Made by a program: the position numbers and the translations under genes | Shown: piece by piece, positions 62,435-64,000 of the stretch | Numbering within the stretch: the first letter of the stretch is position 1 | Layout: each line of letters begins with the position of its first letter | Notes under the pieces: generated by a model | The model's database searches: none | Told to the model about the DNA's origin: nothing | Seen by the model: only the letters and a program-made list of their open reading frames with translations | From: Microbacterium sp. cf332 | GTDB taxonomy: Bacteria > Actinomycetota > Actinomycetes > Actinomycetales > Microbacteriaceae | Assembly: GCF_900102175.1 (NCBI RefSeq) | Contig: NZ_FNKN01000002.1 | Coordinates: 62,001-126,000 of the forward strand | Reading direction: 5' to 3' | Length of the DNA stretch: 64,000 nucleotides

Positions 62435-63268
62435 ATGTCGCAGAACTACGGTGAGCCGACGTCCGGCTCGCAGGCAGGATCAGGATCCGGCACGGCCGAG
62501 ACGGCGAAGGCCGAGGCCGGCGAGGTCGCCGGAACGGCGAAGGCCGAGGCCGGCCACGTCGTCGACACGGCGAAGCACGAGGCGGCGACCGTCGCCTCCG
62601 AGGCCAAGTCGCAGGCGAAACAGGTCTACTCCCAGACGAAGCACGAGCTCACGGAGCAAGCCGCGTCGCAGCAGCAGCGGGTCGCGGATGGCCTGCGCTC
62701 GATCGGCGACGAGCTCGAGTCGCTCGCGCAGGGGTCCGAGAACCCCGGCATCGCGACGGACCTCGTCCGCCAGGTCTCGAGCCGCGTCAGCGGCGCCTCC
62801 GACTGGCTCTCCCAGCGCGACCCCGGATCGCTCGTGAGCGAGGTGAAGAGCTTCGCCCGTCGCAAGCCGGGCGTCTTCATCGCCGGCGCCCTCCTGGCCG
62901 GTGCCGTCGCCGGCCGGCTGACCCGTGCTCTCGCCGAGGGCGCGAAGGAGGAGCACGACGCCGCGTCCGGACCGAGCACATCCACCCCCGCCGATTCCCC
63001 GTCCGGGGTGCCTGCACGCCCGTCGGCACCCTCACCGGCCCCGGTCGGCGCACCGCTCGACGAGCCCTTCGGCGTGCCGGGCGCCGCAGCCACGGGCATC
63101 CCCGCCGCGCCGTCCGCACCCTCACCGGCCCCGGTCGGCGCACCGCTCGACGAACCCTTCGGAGGTCCCGACGCGGCCGAGCCCACACCGCTGTACGACA
63201 CCTCGCGCGAGCGGAGCTCGGACGAGCCTTACACCGAAGGCCTCGGGGAGACGCGCGATGACCGATAA
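62435..63268 (+). CDS. Ala-rich envelope/stress-type membrane protein
   Basis: 277-residue protein. The N-terminal 80 residues are an Ala/Lys/Glu amphipathic array with repeated TAKAEAG motifs (ETAKAEAGEVAGTAKAEAGHVVDTAKHEA), similar to LEA-like or apolipoprotein-like segments. One membrane segment (PGVFIAGALLAGAVAGRL) lies near residue 150, followed by a Pro/Ala-rich tail with two 30-residue repeats (SAPSPAPVGAPLDEPFG). AAAGGAG precedes the ATG by 6 nt. It overlaps the Holin-X gene, and DUF3618 follows; this trio is common in actinobacteria and is linked to envelope stress by association only. Confidence 0.82.
   Translation: MSQNYGEPTSGSQAGSGSGTAETAKAEAGEVAGTAKAEAGHVVDTAKHEAATVASEAKSQAKQVYSQTKHELTEQAASQQQRVADGLRSIGDELESLAQGSENPGIATDLVRQVSSRVSGASDWLSQRDPGSLVSEVKSFARRKPGVFIAGALLAGAVAGRLTRALAEGAKEEHDAASGPSTSTPADSPSGVPARPSAPSPAPVGAPLDEPFGVPGAAATGIPAAPSAPSPAPVGAPLDEPFGGPDAAEPTPLYDTSRERSSDEPYTEGLGETRDDR
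63021..63162 (+). repeat. In-frame 90-bp-period direct repeat
   Basis: Two 52-bp blocks (63021-63072 and 63111-63162), differing at only a few bases, encode the same SAPSPAPVGAPLDEPFG segment in the protein tail. A recent tandem duplication within the gene is the simplest explanation. Confidence 0.85.
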
Positions 63269-63674
63269 CCCGACGCCGTCCGAGCAGCAGGCGGCCACGA
63301 CGTCGCTCGGCGACCTGCTGGGCGAGGTGACGCGCGACCTGTCGGAGCTGATGCGCCAGGAGATCAACCTCGCGAAGGCCGAGCTGAAGGAGTCCGGCTC
63401 CCGGGCGGGAAAGGGCGCCGGAATGCTCGGCGGCGCCGGATACGCCGCACTCATGGCCGTCTTCTTCCTGTCGGTGGCCCTGTGGTGGGCGATCGGACAG
63501 CTCGTCGGCCTCGGCTGGTCGGCGGTGATCGTCGCCGTCATCTGGGGCATCGTCGCCGCCGTCCTGTTCGTCGCCGGACGCGGCCAGCTGAAGAAGGTCC
63601 AGGGCGCGCCGAAGACCGCGGAGACCCTGGGCAGGATCCCCGACGCACTCAAGAGAAATGAGGAGAACCGATGA
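63258..63674 (+). CDS. Phage holin superfamily (Holin-X) membrane protein
   Basis: 138-residue protein of the actinobacterial Holin-X (Phage_holin_3_6) family: LGDLLGEVTRDLSELMRQEINLAKAELKESG amphipathic helix, then two membrane segments, GYAALMAVFFLSVALWWAIGQLVGLGW and AVIVAVIWGIVAAVLFVAG, and a basic tail QLKKVQGAPKTAETLGRIPDAL. Despite the name it is a normal chromosomal envelope protein, not a prophage part. The ATG at 63258 overlaps the upstream gene by 11 bp. Stop overlaps the next start by 4 bp. Confidence 0.9.
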   Translation: MTDNPTPSEQQAATTSLGDLLGEVTRDLSELMRQEINLAKAELKESGSRAGKGAGMLGGAGYAALMAVFFLSVALWWAIGQLVGLGWSAVIVAVIWGIVAAVLFVAGRGQLKKVQGAPKTAETLGRIPDALKRNEENR

Positions 63675-64000
63675 CCGATTCACCGGAAGCGATCCGCGCC
63701 GACATCGAGCGCAAGCGTCGCGAGCTGAGCCAGGACACCGACGCGCTCGTCGACAAGGTGACGCCGTCGAAGATCGCCCAGCGACAGACCGACAAGATCA
63801 AGGGTGCGCTGGGCTCGGTCCGCGACCGCGTCATGGGCGCCGCCGACGACGCAGGCTCATCGATCCACGGTGCCGGCTCGTCCGTCGCCGAGGGTGTGTC
63901 GGGAGCGGTGCACAAGGTGGGCGCCAAGGCAGAGGGCAACCCGCTCGCCGTCGGGCTCATGGCGTTCGCGGGCGGCCTGCTCGTCGCATCGCTCATCCCG
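63671..64000 (+). CDS. DUF3618 family protein, 3' end beyond window
   Basis: First 110 residues of a gene that runs off the window. TDSPEAIRADIERKRRELSQDTDALVDKVTPSKIAQRQTDKIKG is the DUF3618 signature helix; a hydrophobic segment (LAVGLMAFAGGLLVASLIP) begins near residue 92. Translationally coupled to the Holin-X gene (ATGA). AGGAGA lies 5 nt before the ATG. Function unknown; usually found with Holin-X in actinobacteria. Confidence 0.88.
   Translation, partial: MTDSPEAIRADIERKRRELSQDTDALVDKVTPSKIAQRQTDKIKGALGSVRDRVMGAADDAGSSIHGAGSSVAEGVSGAVHKVGAKAEGNPLAVGLMAFAGGLLVASLIP

Noticed and set aside
63258..63674. Holin-annotated gene as a sign of a prophage
   Set aside because: Holin-X proteins are ordinary chromosomal genes in actinobacteria, here coupled to DUF3618; no phage structural, integrase or lysis genes are nearby.

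Overview
The window is about 64 kb of a high-GC actinobacterial chromosome, most likely from a Microbacterium-like member of the Microbacteriaceae. This rests on the very high GC content with G/C in third codon positions, many GTG starts, ATGA/GTGA-coupled operons, frequent leaderless-looking starts, and the gene set (DUF6421, lhr-nei2, WYL regulators, Holin-X/DUF3618 cluster). The assignment is inferred from sequence style and recalled family distributions; no search was run. No rRNA, tRNA, CRISPR array, intact IS element or prophage was seen.

Layout. 1-6320: start of pxpA (5-oxoprolinase subunit A), then a peptide ABC transporter split into a plus-strand gene for a fused double ATPase and a converging minus-strand operon for binding protein and two permeases; both units carry the same palindrome-like site upstream. 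6374-10182: small housekeeping genes (spermidine-synthase-like, TPR protein, SprT-like protease, ComB-like phosphatase, SRPBCC protein, GNAT). 10219-14520: FtsX/LolD-type ABC exporter with its histidine kinase and response regulator. 14633-23638: lipid kinase, DUF6421, threonine aldolase, VOC protein with a divergent WYL regulator, M3 peptidase, Nudix-like protein, esterase. 23640-31251: an ABC-F gene with a leader that may be an attenuator, then lhr-nei2. 31282-35529: YitT, a hexapeptide-repeat protein, a LysR effector domain without DNA-binding domain, a GATase and a LacI regulator. 35631-37050: an accessory patch with a decayed Rhs-type toxin fragment and a possible immunity gene.

37058-42385 is a LacI-type sugar operon (binding protein, two permeases, amylo-alpha-1,6-glucosidase) without its own ATPase. 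42417-58148 holds a TspO-like gene and trehalose/glycogen genes treZ, treY and glgX. Between treZ and treY sits an 8.3-kb minus-strand operon: VOC protein, two AhpD-like proteins, a luciferase-like monooxygenase, a fused double ATPase, two permeases and a binding protein. It looks like an uptake-plus-oxidation system for an unknown small molecule. 58235-62141 is a six-gene operon with two ESAT-6/WXG100-like proteins, an effector-like 414-residue protein and three uncharacterised proteins. 62435-64000 is an envelope/stress cluster (Ala-rich membrane protein, Holin-X, DUF3618).

Two families of dispersed palindromic repeats run through the window: four copies of a 79-bp element (30-nt arms, 19-nt loop) at gene ends, and two copies of a 73-74-bp element bounded by AACTCCTCA, one of them inside the ABC-F coding sequence. 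The strongest candidates for undescribed biology are the LLM/AhpD/transporter operon, the WXG100 effector operon, the ABC-F leader and the two repeat families.
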